Shown one piece after another: positions 8,774-16,879 of a stretch of DNA of 64,000 nt. Every line of letters begins with the position of its first letter. Positions within the stretch are counted from its first letter, which is position 1. The stretch is from a bacterium (lineage in GTDB: Bacteria; Zhuqueibacterota; Zhuqueibacteria; Residuimicrobiales; Krinioviventaceae), in assembly GCA_029561455.1 (NCBI GenBank), contig JAKQIY010000065.1:21001-85000 (forward strand). The letters run 5' to 3'. Below the pieces are notes generated by a model, which saw nothing but the letters and a program-made list of their open reading frames with translations, was not told where the DNA came from and did no database searches. The position numbers and the translations under genes are program-made.

Positions 8774-11434
8774 TCACTTTTTCTTTCTGACCGGCGCTTT
8801 CTTTTTCACCGGAGTTTTGGCTTTGCCCTTTTTACCGGTTTTCTGCCACTCCCATTGGCCGTCGCGGTAAAACGCTTCCCAGCCGGTAGCGTTACCTTCC
8901 AGTTCGCTCATCAAGTACTGCTCTTTCTCCTTGCGCTTGAAGCGGATCACGGAAGGATTCCCGTCCGGGTCGGTGCGCGGCGCATCGGCGAGATAATGGA
9001 ATTTAACGTCCAACTCGCTGCGATGCCGCAGCAGGTCATCCACCAACGGATTGCGGGTTTCCCTCGACTTGGGAAAAGTGTGCGCCGCCAGGAACAGCCC
9101 AGCAATACTGTCCCGCAGCAGGAAATGGGCGTCCGATTTTTCGCACTTTAATTCCGGCATCGGAATCGGCGCGGCTTTGGGCGGCGCGGCCTGGCCATCG
9201 CGCATCAGTTTGCGGGTGTTGGCGCATTCCGGATAGCGCGTACAGGCGAAAAACTTGCCGAACCGTCCGGTTTTGAGCACCATCTCTGCCCCGCATTTAT
9301 CGCATTCCAGTTTTGGCCCCTCATAGCCTTTAATGCGGAACTCGCCGCTCTCGATCAACTGTCCCGGACAATCGGGATTATCAACGCAAATATGCAAGCG
9401 TCTAGCGGCATCGACCAGGTAGCCGTCCATTGCCTTGTTGCAGATCGGGCAGCGTTTACGGGCCAGCAGTTCCCGGACTTCCGCCTCTTCATCATTGTCC
9501 TTTTCCTTCACCGATTCCGATTCCCCGGCCGGCACCAGGTTAATAGTAGCCTTGCAGCGTTCTTTGGGCGGCAGGTCATAGCCGGTGCAGCTTAAAAACA
9601 CCCCGGTCTGGCCGTTGCGGATCATCATCGGCTTGCCGCAGGTGGGACAAGTAATATCCTTCACCACCACCGGCTGGTTGCCGCGCATAGCGTCCCCGGC
9701 CTGCGCCAACTGCTTGCGGAAATCTTTGTAGAATTCATCCAGCACCTTTTTCCATTCCAGGTCGCCCTCGGAAATCTTGTCCAGATCCAGTTCCATGTTG
9801 GCGGTAAAACCGTAATCCATCAGGTTCACAAAGCCCTCGGTCAGCCGGTCGGTAACAATATCGCCAATTTTCATGGCGTAAAAGCGCCGCTTTTCCAGCT
9901 TGACATAGCCCCGCTCCTGGATGGTGGAAATGATCGAGGCATAAGTCGACGGCCGGCCGATGCCGCGCTTTTCCAACTCTTTCACCAGACTGGCCTCGGT
10001 ATAGCGCGCCGGGGGTTTGGTAAAATGCTGACTCGGATCGAGTTTCAGCAGTTTTAATAGTTCATTCACCGCCACTTCCGGCAGCGCCGCATCTTCACTC
10101 TTTTGCGGCGGCAGCACTTTCAGCCAGCCGTCAAAGCGCATTATGCGGCCGGTGGCTTTTAATTCATAATCCCCGGCCTGGATTAAAATAGTGGTGCCGT
10201 CGAATTCCGCCGGGGGCATCTGGCAGGCCACGAACTGCCGCCAGATCAGTTCATACAAGCGTTGCTGGTCGCGTTCCAGGCCGATCATGCGGTCGGGCGT
10301 TTTGTTCACATCGGTGGGTCGTATCGCCTCGTGCGCTTCCTGGGCGCTTTTGCTGCTGGCGTAAAAACGCGGTTTGTCCGGCAAATATTTATCCCCGAAA
10401 TTATTCTTGATAAAATTCCGACAAGCGTTCAAAGAATCCATACTCATATTGGTGGAATCCGTACGCATGTAGGTAATATGCCCGGCTTCGTACAGGCGCT
10501 GCGCCATCATCATGGTCTTTTTGACGCTGAATCCCAGCCGCGTACTGGCGGCCGCCTGCAAAGTGGTGGTGATAAACGGCGGATAAGGATTCTGTTTGGT
10601 TGGCGTCATTTTGCGGTCGATGACTTTATAAACCGCCTTTTCCAGTTCCGCCAGGGCCTTGTCGGTTTCCGTCTTATTGACGGGCCTGAACGTTTTGCCC
10701 TTGCATTTAACTACCTGGGCGCGGAACGCGGTTTTGGCTTTCAGTTCGGCCCACACCTCCCAGTACTCATCCGGTATAAACGCCCGTATTTCCCGCTCGC
10801 GCTCGACAATGAGCCGTACAGCCACGGACTGCACCCGTCCCGCCGAAAGTCCCCGCGCCACTTTTTGCCACAACAGCGGCGACAGCATAAAGCCGACCAC
10901 ACGGTCCAGAAATCGCCGCGCTTGCTGTGCATTCACCCGGTTCATGTTCAGTTCGCCGGGACTCGCAAAGGCTTCGCGGATAGCGTGTTGCGTGATTTCG
11001 CTGAATGTCACCCGTTTATAGCGCCCCGGTTCGCCGCCAATGGACTCGCGCAGGTGCCAGGCAATGGCCTCGCCTTCGCGGTCAAGGTCGGTGGCCAGGT
11101 AAATGTCGTCCGTTTCCGCCGCCAGGGCTTTGAGTTGCTTTAATACTTTACCTTTGCCGGGGATGATCTCGTACCGCGCCTTCCAGCCGTTTTCCGGGTC
11201 CACCGCCATGGTGCGGATCAGGTTCTCGTATTGCCGCTTGCTGCGGAACGCTTCCTTTTCTTCTGCGGCAAGACCGGCCGGCATCTTTTTCGCGCCGCCT
11301 TCTACGCCGCTGCTTTTTACCGGCAGGTCGCGGATATGCCCCACGCTGGACACCACAATATATTGACTGCCCAAATATTTATTGATCGTCTTGGCTTTCG
11401 CCGGGGATTCTACTATAACCAGGGATTTTGCCAT
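8774..11434 (-). CDS. topA: DNA topoisomerase I (type IA)
   Basis: Relaxes negative supercoils by single-strand passage. The N-terminal Toprim domain has [11 protein letters not shown] (Glu9) and the acidic [11 protein letters not shown] motif (Asp116, Asp118, Glu120). The catalytic tyrosine is Tyr322 in YMRTDSTN. Zinc-ribbon repeats follow near residues 610-760: CPTCGKPM with a C-x(n)-C partner, CPICNKAM ending DNPDC, and CDKCGAEM ending RYPEC. A further C-terminal segment lacks paired cysteines and ends in a Lys-rich tail (residues about 865-886), probably binding DNA or RNA polymerase. Length 886 is normal. Confidence 0.96.
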   Translation of the reverse strand: MAKSLVIVESPAKAKTINKYLGSQYIVVSSVGHIRDLPVKSSGVEGGAKKMPAGLAAEEKEAFRSKRQYENLIRTMAVDPENGWKARYEIIPGKGKVLKQLKALAAETDDIYLATDLDREGEAIAWHLRESIGGEPGRYKRVTFSEITQHAIREAFASPGELNMNRVNAQQARRFLDRVVGFMLSPLLWQKVARGLSAGRVQSVAVRLIVEREREIRAFIPDEYWEVWAELKAKTAFRAQVVKCKGKTFRPVNKTETDKALAELEKAVYKVIDRKMTPTKQNPYPPFITTTLQAAASTRLGFSVKKTMMMAQRLYEAGHITYMRTDSTNMSMDSLNACRNFIKNNFGDKYLPDKPRFYASSKSAQEAHEAIRPTDVNKTPDRMIGLERDQQRLYELIWRQFVACQMPPAEFDGTTILIQAGDYELKATGRIMRFDGWLKVLPPQKSEDAALPEVAVNELLKLLKLDPSQHFTKPPARYTEASLVKELEKRGIGRPSTYASIISTIQERGYVKLEKRRFYAMKIGDIVTDRLTEGFVNLMDYGFTANMELDLDKISEGDLEWKKVLDEFYKDFRKQLAQAGDAMRGNQPVVVKDITCPTCGKPMMIRNGQTGVFLSCTGYDLPPKERCKATINLVPAGESESVKEKDNDEEAEVRELLARKRCPICNKAMDGYLVDAARRLHICVDNPDCPGQLIESGEFRIKGYEGPKLECDKCGAEMVLKTGRFGKFFACTRYPECANTRKLMRDGQAAPPKAAPIPMPELKCEKSDAHFLLRDSIAGLFLAAHTFPKSRETRNPLVDDLLRHRSELDVKFHYLADAPRTDPDGNPSVIRFKRKEKEQYLMSELEGNATGWEAFYRDGQWEWQKTGKKGKAKTPVKKKAPVRKKK

Positions 11435-11932
11435 ATTACCACACTCGTATGTTCATTATTGTTTGAGAAAAGTTAATATTCTAAAGCGTGGAAATCAAGC
11501 GATATTGTTGGTAAAAAAATACCCAATCAAAACAAGGGGTTACAACCCCTTGTTATAAAATCATCACTATTTAGAATTGAAATCATTTAATCTGCGCCCA
11601 TCTGCGTCATCTGCGGATAATACCTCTTCAGATCGCGCCGGATTCTACCCCGGTGCATATTAAAAGTTGGGGGCTGTGCCATGAAAAATACGAATATAAT
11701 TTTGAAAAACAGGAATGAATCAGCGGCGCAGCCCCTGTTTTTTGCCGACCCAAAGTACAACCCTGGATCGATCATGAGCCACCATTATTTATAGTGTTGT
11801 TATAATTCAATCAGCGCAATCTGTGAAAACTCACTATATTATAATATAAGAAAAAATAAATTTACTTGTTTTGATTGATAATGATTATTATAATATAAAG
11901 AGTATTAATTATAACATTAAGGGAAATTTGAT
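11435..11932. other. Intergenic region between topA and the DUF433/DUF5615 pair
   Basis: Diverging genes on both sides. The topA promoter should lie near 11435-11530 and the toxin-antitoxin promoter in the AT-rich 11820-11930. The middle is occupied by the repeat copy listed at 11531-11760. No gene is supported. Confidence 0.5.
11531..11760. repeat. Dispersed composite repeat, copy A
   Basis: The unit contains, in order, a hairpin (aacaagggg at 11531-11539 with ccccttgtt at 11546-11554), the block aatctgcgcccatctgcg and ctgcggataa (11589-11620), a segment like gatcgcgccgg / taccccggtgc, and a G+C-rich end reading cggcgcagcccctg. The same order recurs in copy B (12762-12990), so the two are diverged copies of one roughly 230-bp repeat. 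They flank the DUF433/DUF5615 genes. Confidence 0.7.
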
Positions 11933-12163
11933 ATGCCGGATAGAATTTCTATTAATCCCCAAATATGCCACGGTAAACCTGTTATCAGGGGAACCAGGGT
12001 ATTGGTTAGTAATATCTTGAGTTCACTGGCTTCCGGAGAGACGGAACAAGAAATACTGGAGGATTACCCAAATATTACCAGGGAAGATATTTTAGCAGCC
12101 CTTGAATTTGGTGCCCAATTATCTACTTTCGAGACCCAATTCTACGAGACAACTAATAGATGA
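11933..12163 (+). CDS. DUF433-family antitoxin
   Basis: A 76-residue protein with the DUF433 signature: INPQICHGKPVIRGTRV, then IL.SLASGET.EEILEDYPNIT-like helices, then DILAALEFGA. DUF433 proteins have a winged-helix-like fold and usually pair with DUF5615 PIN-like toxins, as here. A ribosome-binding site (AAGGGA) precedes the ATG. The downstream toxin ATG overlaps its TGA stop (ATGA), showing coupling. Confidence 0.88.
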   Translation: MPDRISINPQICHGKPVIRGTRVLVSNILSSLASGETEQEILEDYPNITREDILAALEFGAQLSTFETQFYETTNR

Positions 12164-12509
12164 AATTCTTCCTGGATGAAAATGCGCCCAAAGCCGTAAA
12201 GCTACTTCTTGAATCTATGGGGCATACTGTTTATGATATCAGGTCAACACCCCAAAAAGGAGTAGATGATGTAACTATTTTCAAAATGGCCCAGGAAAAA
12301 CACGCTATTTTTATTACTACGGATAAAGACTTTTTCATACGATTCCCTATCAATTTGATAAACATTATGGTATAATTGTAATTACATTAAGACAACCTCA
12401 TCGTCATAATATCATTGATAAAATTTTACTAGCATTGAAATTAATTGACCTGAAAAAGATGGAATCCAGGGTTATTCTCTTCAAAGATAATACATATTCT
12501 ATAATTTAA
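12160..12509 (+). pseudogene. DUF5615 PIN-like toxin with a 1-nt frameshift
   Basis: The reading frame starts MKFFLDENAPKAVKLLLESMGH (DUF5615 N-terminus with the Asp-Glu-Asn motif) and reaches ITTDKDF, a core PIN-like motif, but stops after 71 residues at 12375. The missing C-terminus is present in another frame: YQFDKHYGIIVITLRQP continuing to FKDNTYSII, stop at 12507-12509. Reading one extra base in the CCC run at 12345-12347 restores a 116-residue protein of normal family length. Either the toxin is inactivated, or the base was lost in sequencing or assembly. The intact antitoxin upstream fits decay of the toxin first. Confidence 0.82.
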
Positions 12510-12661
12510 AACTTTTTACAATCAGTTTTAATTATGTATTTTAAATCAAATAATTCATAATAAAGCTTTTAATAAAACCCAAGATAATCGGGATTCACGG
12601 ATATCCTGATATTCTCCAAACTACATAATAATGCTGTCACTCATCCGGCAATTCCAGCCGT

Positions 12662-12737
12662 CAAAACCCCATTAGGGGTGAAATATCTTTAGCAACCCAT
12701 TACTCCCCAAACACAAGCCACGCTAGTGGCGAAACAA
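12662..12737. repeat. Short hairpin-module repeat (CCCC-N-GGGG-TGAAAT type)
   Basis: Two small hairpins, accccattaggggt (12666-12679) followed by gaaatatcttta, and gccacgctagtggc (12717-12730) followed by gaaacaa. The layout 'hairpin plus TGAAAT/TGATAT tail' recurs in the element at 29278-29508, so both belong to one dispersed family. Confidence 0.55.
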
Positions 12738-12761
12738 TTATAAAAATTTATAAACTATTGT

Positions 12762-12990
12762 AACAAGGGTTTGCTACCCCTTGTTCTAAAACATCATGAT
12801 TTTAAGAGTTATAACTATTCAATCTGCGCCCATCTGCGTAATCTGCGGATAACCTTTCTTTCAGATCACGCCGGGGTTGTACCCCGGTGCGTATAATAAT
12901 GTGAGGGTTGTACCCCCACAAGTGCAAATTTCAATGTGAATAACAGCAATGAATCAGGGGCGCAGCCCCTGATTTTTCCGAGGGCTGTAT
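12762..12990. repeat. Dispersed composite repeat, copy B
   Basis: Second copy of the unit described at 11531-11760: a hairpin of aacaaggg with ccccttgtt (12777-12785), then aatctgcgcccatctgcg and the ctgcggataa block (12821-12852), gatcacgccgggg / taccccggtgcg, and a perfect palindrome around atcaggggcgcagcccctgat (12952-12972). Copy B keeps its palindromes better than copy A. The 12510-12661 stretch before it is AT-rich and shows nothing I can name. Confidence 0.7.
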
Positions 12991-13044
12991 AAAAAGCCCC
13001 CAAAAAGTAGAATAGGTTACAAATTTGAGTAAAAAAACCTTTCA

Positions 13045-13130
13045 TGTCATTCCGAGGAGCGAAGCGACGAGGAATCTTTCGTCTTTAACATATTGTAAAA
13101 ACAGGATTTCTCGCTTTGCTCGAAATGACA
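13045..13130. repeat. REP-like palindromic repeat (TGTCATTCCGAGGAGCGAAG type)
   Basis: The left part, tgtcattccgaggagcgaag then cgacgaggaatc, is complementary to the right part gatttctcgctttgctcgaa then atgaca (13105-13130), with a loop of about 28 nt. The same kind of sequence is a widely scattered intergenic repeat in many bacterial genomes. It is non-coding and can form a long hairpin. Confidence 0.75.
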
Positions 13131-13232
13131 AGTTTTTTATGTATACTTTTTATTTTGAATGACCTTGTATAAATTGAGGCTTTTGATACAGCCCCAATCA
13201 TAAACCACCATTATTATAGAACTAAAAAACTC

Positions 13233-13264
13233 AATCTGCGCCCATCTGCGTAATCTGCGGATAA
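13233..13264. repeat. Third copy of the aatctgcgcccatctgcg block
   Basis: The 32-nt block aatctgcgcccatctgcgta + atctgcggataa is almost identical to 12821-12852 and to 11589-11620. It is preceded by accaccattatta, which resembles bases just after copy A (about 11779). The other modules of the composite repeat are absent here. Confidence 0.7.
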
Positions 13265-13301
13265 CTCTTTTTTGTCCGTTGCGGCAATGCTTCCCCAAAA
13301 T

Positions 13302-13336
13302 AAAAAACGGGACGGCTCTACAAAACCACCGTCCCG
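13302..13336 (-). terminator. Rho-independent terminator of the lipoprotein gene
   Basis: Perfect 8-bp stem cgggacgg (13308-13315) / ccgtcccg (13329-13336). On the minus strand the stem is followed directly by TTTTTTA, and it lies 34 bp past the lipoprotein stop codon. Confidence 0.88.
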
Positions 13337-13369
13337 CTATATACTTGTTATACTAACTTTTCAAAAAAA

Positions 13370-14308
13370 CTATTTAATACCCAACTTGTAATTAATATCG
13401 CCGGCTTTGTAATTCATGTTGCCGGTTTGTGATTGTAAAGCCACATTAAAGGTGATCGCAAAATTATTTGCCACATCGCCGATGTTGGTGATGATCAGCT
13501 TGCCGTAATGATTATCGCCGGTTTTAATGGCATACACATGGCCCAGCAGCGCGGCTATGGATTCGCCGGTATCGGAATAACCCTGCGCCGGGGCAACATC
13601 AGCTTTATCCAGGTTTTCCATATATCCCAAATCCTGCAAGCCGGCGCCGTTCATACCGGCTATCCAGGGACGAATATTCAAATTATTGGCATTGGGGTCG
13701 AAAGCCTCGTTGATCATATCGGCTAGGCCGTCGGTGGTCGTATAGTCGCCCAGGGTTGCGGGTACTTCAACAACCGTGAAATTATGAATATCGAATCCCG
13801 CCTGGCTGTCATTGCCGGTCACATCGGAGGTTCCGGCGGACTGGACTACAATTGAATTGACATCCGGCCGCGGCGTATCCTTGATTATATTACTGGGATA
13901 GCTGACTTTTTCAGTATCCTTTTTGTTGAAACTGACGATAGTAAAACTATAGGTCGTGCCGTTGGTCAGCCCGGTAATAGTGCGACTGACAACTGCATCT
14001 GATGAGGTGGTGAAAGGAATGGAATCGACTTTGGCAAACACTGTTTCGTTTATAGTGCTGTCGTTGGATAAACTGGTATAGTCGCCCTGGGCCATAAATA
14101 CATAATAGCCGCCGAAATCTTTTTCATAGTTTGAAGTATACCAGAACAGGGTCACCTGGCCGTCCTGGGTTACCGAAGTCAACCCTAACGGCGGCGCAAA
14201 TTTTTCTTTTTCCACAGTTTTAAAGATGCTTTCCGCGTCATCGCATCCGGCAATCAATAAAAAGAGAAACGGGACTAACACTAACAGGGTTAAAAGATAC
14301 TTTTTCAT
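13370..14308 (-). CDS. FN3-like domain lipoprotein
   Basis: A 312-residue envelope lipoprotein. The start is placed at the ATG reading MKKYLLTLLVL because GAAGGAG lies 8-9 nt upstream; an upstream in-frame GTG (14323) would overlap that ribosome-binding site. The signal sequence ends in the lipobox LIAGC (Cys about 22), followed by DDAES, so it is lipid-anchored. Residues about 38-145 resemble a fibronectin type III fold (PPLGLTSVTQDGQVTLFWYT to SFTIVSFNKKD). The C-terminal 160 residues match no family I recognise. A terminator follows, so it is a single-gene unit. Function unknown, perhaps surface adhesion or binding. Confidence 0.7.
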   Translation of the reverse strand: MKKYLLTLLVLVPFLFLLIAGCDDAESIFKTVEKEKFAPPLGLTSVTQDGQVTLFWYTSNYEKDFGGYYVFMAQGDYTSLSNDSTINETVFAKVDSIPFTTSSDAVVSRTITGLTNGTTYSFTIVSFNKKDTEKVSYPSNIIKDTPRPDVNSIVVQSAGTSDVTGNDSQAGFDIHNFTVVEVPATLGDYTTTDGLADMINEAFDPNANNLNIRPWIAGMNGAGLQDLGYMENLDKADVAPAQGYSDTGESIAALLGHVYAIKTGDNHYGKLIITNIGDVANNFAITFNVALQSQTGNMNYKAGDINYKLGIK

Positions 14309-14323
14309 TACGTTCTCCTTCAC

Positions 14324-14929
14324 ATGTTTATTTGCTTATTGTTAATTAATTATCAACAAACGGGTCAAACCGGTTACAAAGTGAATTACTATACAACTTG
14401 TACTTTATTAGAGCTCTTTTCCCAATTAAACGATAACCACACGCATATTGTTCGTTTTTATAACTTTATCATTTGGTATAACTTGATGACATGTATAGAA
14501 TAACAATTCCTGATGACCACAATAACTACCAATTTCTATGCCAATGCCACGGGGTGGGTGTCGTTTACTCAAGTTAAATTTTTATAAACACTTAACGTTC
14601 ACAATAATTTATTATTATTAAAATCAGATTACACATTGTGTGCTAGTACCAAAAAACGAATTTCCATTTGGTTATATAACACAAAAGACCGGATTGTAAA
14701 CTAAAAAAATCCTTTGTTAGTAACACCAAAACAAAATACTATTTACTAATATTTCATTAACAATAAACTTTGTTATACTGCACTTGTACAACTTTGGCTT
14801 TGCTAAAAAATTGTCCCCGGTATAATCCAGAAATAAAAACTTGCACCTTGGTAAAACTACTTTATCCAACAATCAGATTAACCGGTTCCCGGCCATTTAC
14901 GCCTGGGAACCGGTTTTTATTTTCAGCTA
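14324..14929. other. Intergenic region between the lipoprotein and OmpA-like genes
   Basis: AT-rich, no gene supported. The lipoprotein promoter (minus strand) should lie near 14330-14450. A strong hairpin is at its right end (14881-14922). Nothing else recognised. Confidence 0.45.
14881..14922. terminator. Hairpin terminator next to the OmpA-like gene stop
   Basis: Perfect 10-bp stem accggttccc (14881-14890) / gggaaccggt (14905-14914). It lies just past the stop of the minus-strand OmpA-like gene. The T-tract (tttttatttt) follows the stem on the plus strand, while on the minus strand the stem is followed only by TAATCTG. It may work in both directions. Confidence 0.7.
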
Positions 14930-16435
14930 TTAATACGTACCCTGGGTCTGTAACACCACATCGATGCGCCGGTTTTTAGTGCGGCCCTCTTCGGTGTCAT
15001 TGCTGGCAATTGGTTTTTCCGAGCCGTAGCCGATGCTCTGGATTTGCGACTCCGGCAAACCCATATTCGCCTGCAAATACGACTTGACCGCGTTAGCGCG
15101 CGCATTCGATAAACTCATATTGGCGGAAGAATTGCCTTTGGAATCGGTATGCCCCTCGATAATGACCGGCGAATTGGGGAATTCCCGTATGGCCCGCTGC
15201 ACTTTGGTGAGGATGCTGAAATACTGCGCTTCAATAATACTTCTTCCCGAAGCAAAATTCAGCCCCGCCAGACGAATGACCAGGTTCTCGCCTTCCCGGA
15301 GCACGATAGCTTCATCCACAGAAAACAGGCTTTCAACACGTTTGATCTTTTCTTCTTGAATACGTTTTTCTTCCAGCTTTTCTTTCAATCCGGCTTCCTG
15401 TTGTTTGGTGGCATCCAGTTCACTGGCCAGGGTGCGGTTTTCTGCGCGCTGCTTTTTCAATTCTTCATTGGTTTGTTCCAGGTTACGGGCCAGGCCGTTT
15501 TTATCATCCAGGGTTGCCGTTACGGCATATTTAAGGGATTGAATGGCGTTATCCAGTCCCTTGTCGAATTTCAGTTCCACATTCAGTAATGAAGCCACGC
15601 CGGCCAGTTCCTTTTCAGAATTCAGGAACAGGTTTTCCCAATTTGCGTCTTCCTTGCGGGTATCCTGGACGAGTTGCGATAAATAGATAGCGTGCTGCGC
15701 TTCATATTCGGCTTGCTCGGCTTTTTCCCGCGCAGTAGCCTGCGCATTACGATTGGTATTCAGGATCTTTTCCGATTCCTGGATTAATATTTGTGCTTTA
15801 CCATAGGTTTGCGGAGCAAACTTGTCCGCTTTGGTCTCTTTAGCTTTTAATAATAATTCATGCACACTGCCGATAATTGTGCCCTTGATGGCGATCAACT
15901 CCGCTTCACGGTATTTATCCTCGCCATCCTTGCCCTTTTTCAACGCACCGTTAATATCATTGTCTTCAATTTTGGTCATTGCTTCATTGAAATATTGTTC
16001 GGCCTGGGTAAATTCACTCAGGGCATAATCCGGGGCGCCGGCCGCCAGAGCATCCTCGCGGGCTGTAATGATCTGCGGTAATTGCTTTTTAGCCTCTTTG
16101 GAATTTTTTATAGCCAGGGCAAGCAATTCTTCAGCTTTGCCCAGATTCTTACTGATCGTTTTCACATCCCGGCGCTTGTCGATATCCGTTTTGGCGTTTT
16201 CATAGTTCTTTAACGCTTCCCGAAAGACATTCGGGGATAATATATTAACCTGTAACGCCTGCGCATCGCTCATAACATGTTCAATATCAATGAGTTTTTG
16301 ATTTAACTGAACCAGAATACCCTGCTCATTCTGCATGGCAACAGCCTGATTACTGATGATAATCAGCAGACAGATCATCATCAAAAAATATAGTCCTGCA
16401 TTCCGGGCGATAAACTTTTCAGATCGGATTAGCAT
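14930..16435 (-). CDS. OmpA-family outer membrane protein with long coiled-coil region
   Basis: A 501-residue envelope protein. The signal peptide covers residues 1 to about 33 (hydrophobic 15-28, ending NQAVA). Residues about 40-380 are charged and helical with many Lys/Glu/Ala repeats, partly like DUF4398-type regions, and very likely coiled coil. The C-terminal OmpA domain (about 385-497) has the peptidoglycan-binding motif EGHTDSKGN (Asp431) and SNARANAV (Arg446), then IGYGSEKPIASN and NRRIDVVL. There is no N-terminal beta-barrel, so it is more a periplasmic spacer anchored to peptidoglycan than a porin. AAGGAG precedes the ATG. Only 25 bp separate it from the response regulator upstream, so it may be the last gene of that operon. 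Confidence 0.85.
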   Translation of the reverse strand: MLIRSEKFIARNAGLYFLMMICLLIIISNQAVAMQNEQGILVQLNQKLIDIEHVMSDAQALQVNILSPNVFREALKNYENAKTDIDKRRDVKTISKNLGKAEELLALAIKNSKEAKKQLPQIITAREDALAAGAPDYALSEFTQAEQYFNEAMTKIEDNDINGALKKGKDGEDKYREAELIAIKGTIIGSVHELLLKAKETKADKFAPQTYGKAQILIQESEKILNTNRNAQATAREKAEQAEYEAQHAIYLSQLVQDTRKEDANWENLFLNSEKELAGVASLLNVELKFDKGLDNAIQSLKYAVTATLDDKNGLARNLEQTNEELKKQRAENRTLASELDATKQQEAGLKEKLEEKRIQEEKIKRVESLFSVDEAIVLREGENLVIRLAGLNFASGRSIIEAQYFSILTKVQRAIREFPNSPVIIEGHTDSKGNSSANMSLSNARANAVKSYLQANMGLPESQIQSIGYGSEKPIASNDTEEGRTKNRRIDVVLQTQGTY

Positions 16436-16460
16436 AACATACTCCTTGTAAGTTAAATTA

Positions 16461-16853
16461 TTAAGGAAAAGTAACCTTTGCCAGGGCTTCGCGTAAATTA
16501 TCCGGCGTTACCGGTTTGGTTAAATACCACTCACACCCTTCGCTGAATGACGTCATAATATCTTTAACATCGTTCTTTATGGTGATCATTAAAATTTTCA
16601 CCTGCTGTGAAAATTTTACTTTTTTATCCGTTTCCCATTTACGAATTCTGTGCACCACTTCCTGCCCGGTAAGATCAGGCATCTCGATATCCATGGTTAT
16701 AAGATTATAAGGCATGGCGTCGGCATGCGATTTTTGGAACATTTCCAGGGCCATTTCGCCATTGGGAACGGCATCACAATCCCCGTAAGCCGATAATAAG
16801 GACTTTAATTTGGTTCGACTTACATAATCATCGTCTACAACAAGGATTCTCAT
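16461..16853 (-). CDS. Single-domain response regulator (CheY-like)
   Basis: A 130-residue receiver domain without an output domain. The start is the ATG of MRILVVDDDY, with AAGGAG 7 nt upstream; an upstream in-frame TTG (16874) would overlap that site. The acidic pocket is Asp7-9, the phosphoacceptor Asp55 in ITMDIEMPD, and the conserved Lys is in YLTKPVTPDN. It lies just downstream of the hybrid kinase on the same strand and probably receives phosphate from that kinase's HPt domain. Confidence 0.9.
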   Translation of the reverse strand: MRILVVDDDYVSRTKLKSLLSAYGDCDAVPNGEMALEMFQKSHADAMPYNLITMDIEMPDLTGQEVVHRIRKWETDKKVKFSQQVKILMITIKNDVKDIMTSFSEGCEWYLTKPVTPDNLREALAKVTFP

Positions 16854-16879
16854 TTTTTTCTCCTTCCCGTTCAACTATA

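Noticed and set aside
11587..11775. 62-codon minus-strand frame
   Set aside because: It reads through the dispersed repeat copy A; there is no ribosome-binding site or homology.
14770..14979. 69-codon plus-strand frame near the OmpA-like gene
   Set aside because: It runs through the terminator hairpin and into the OmpA-like gene; not a plausible protein.
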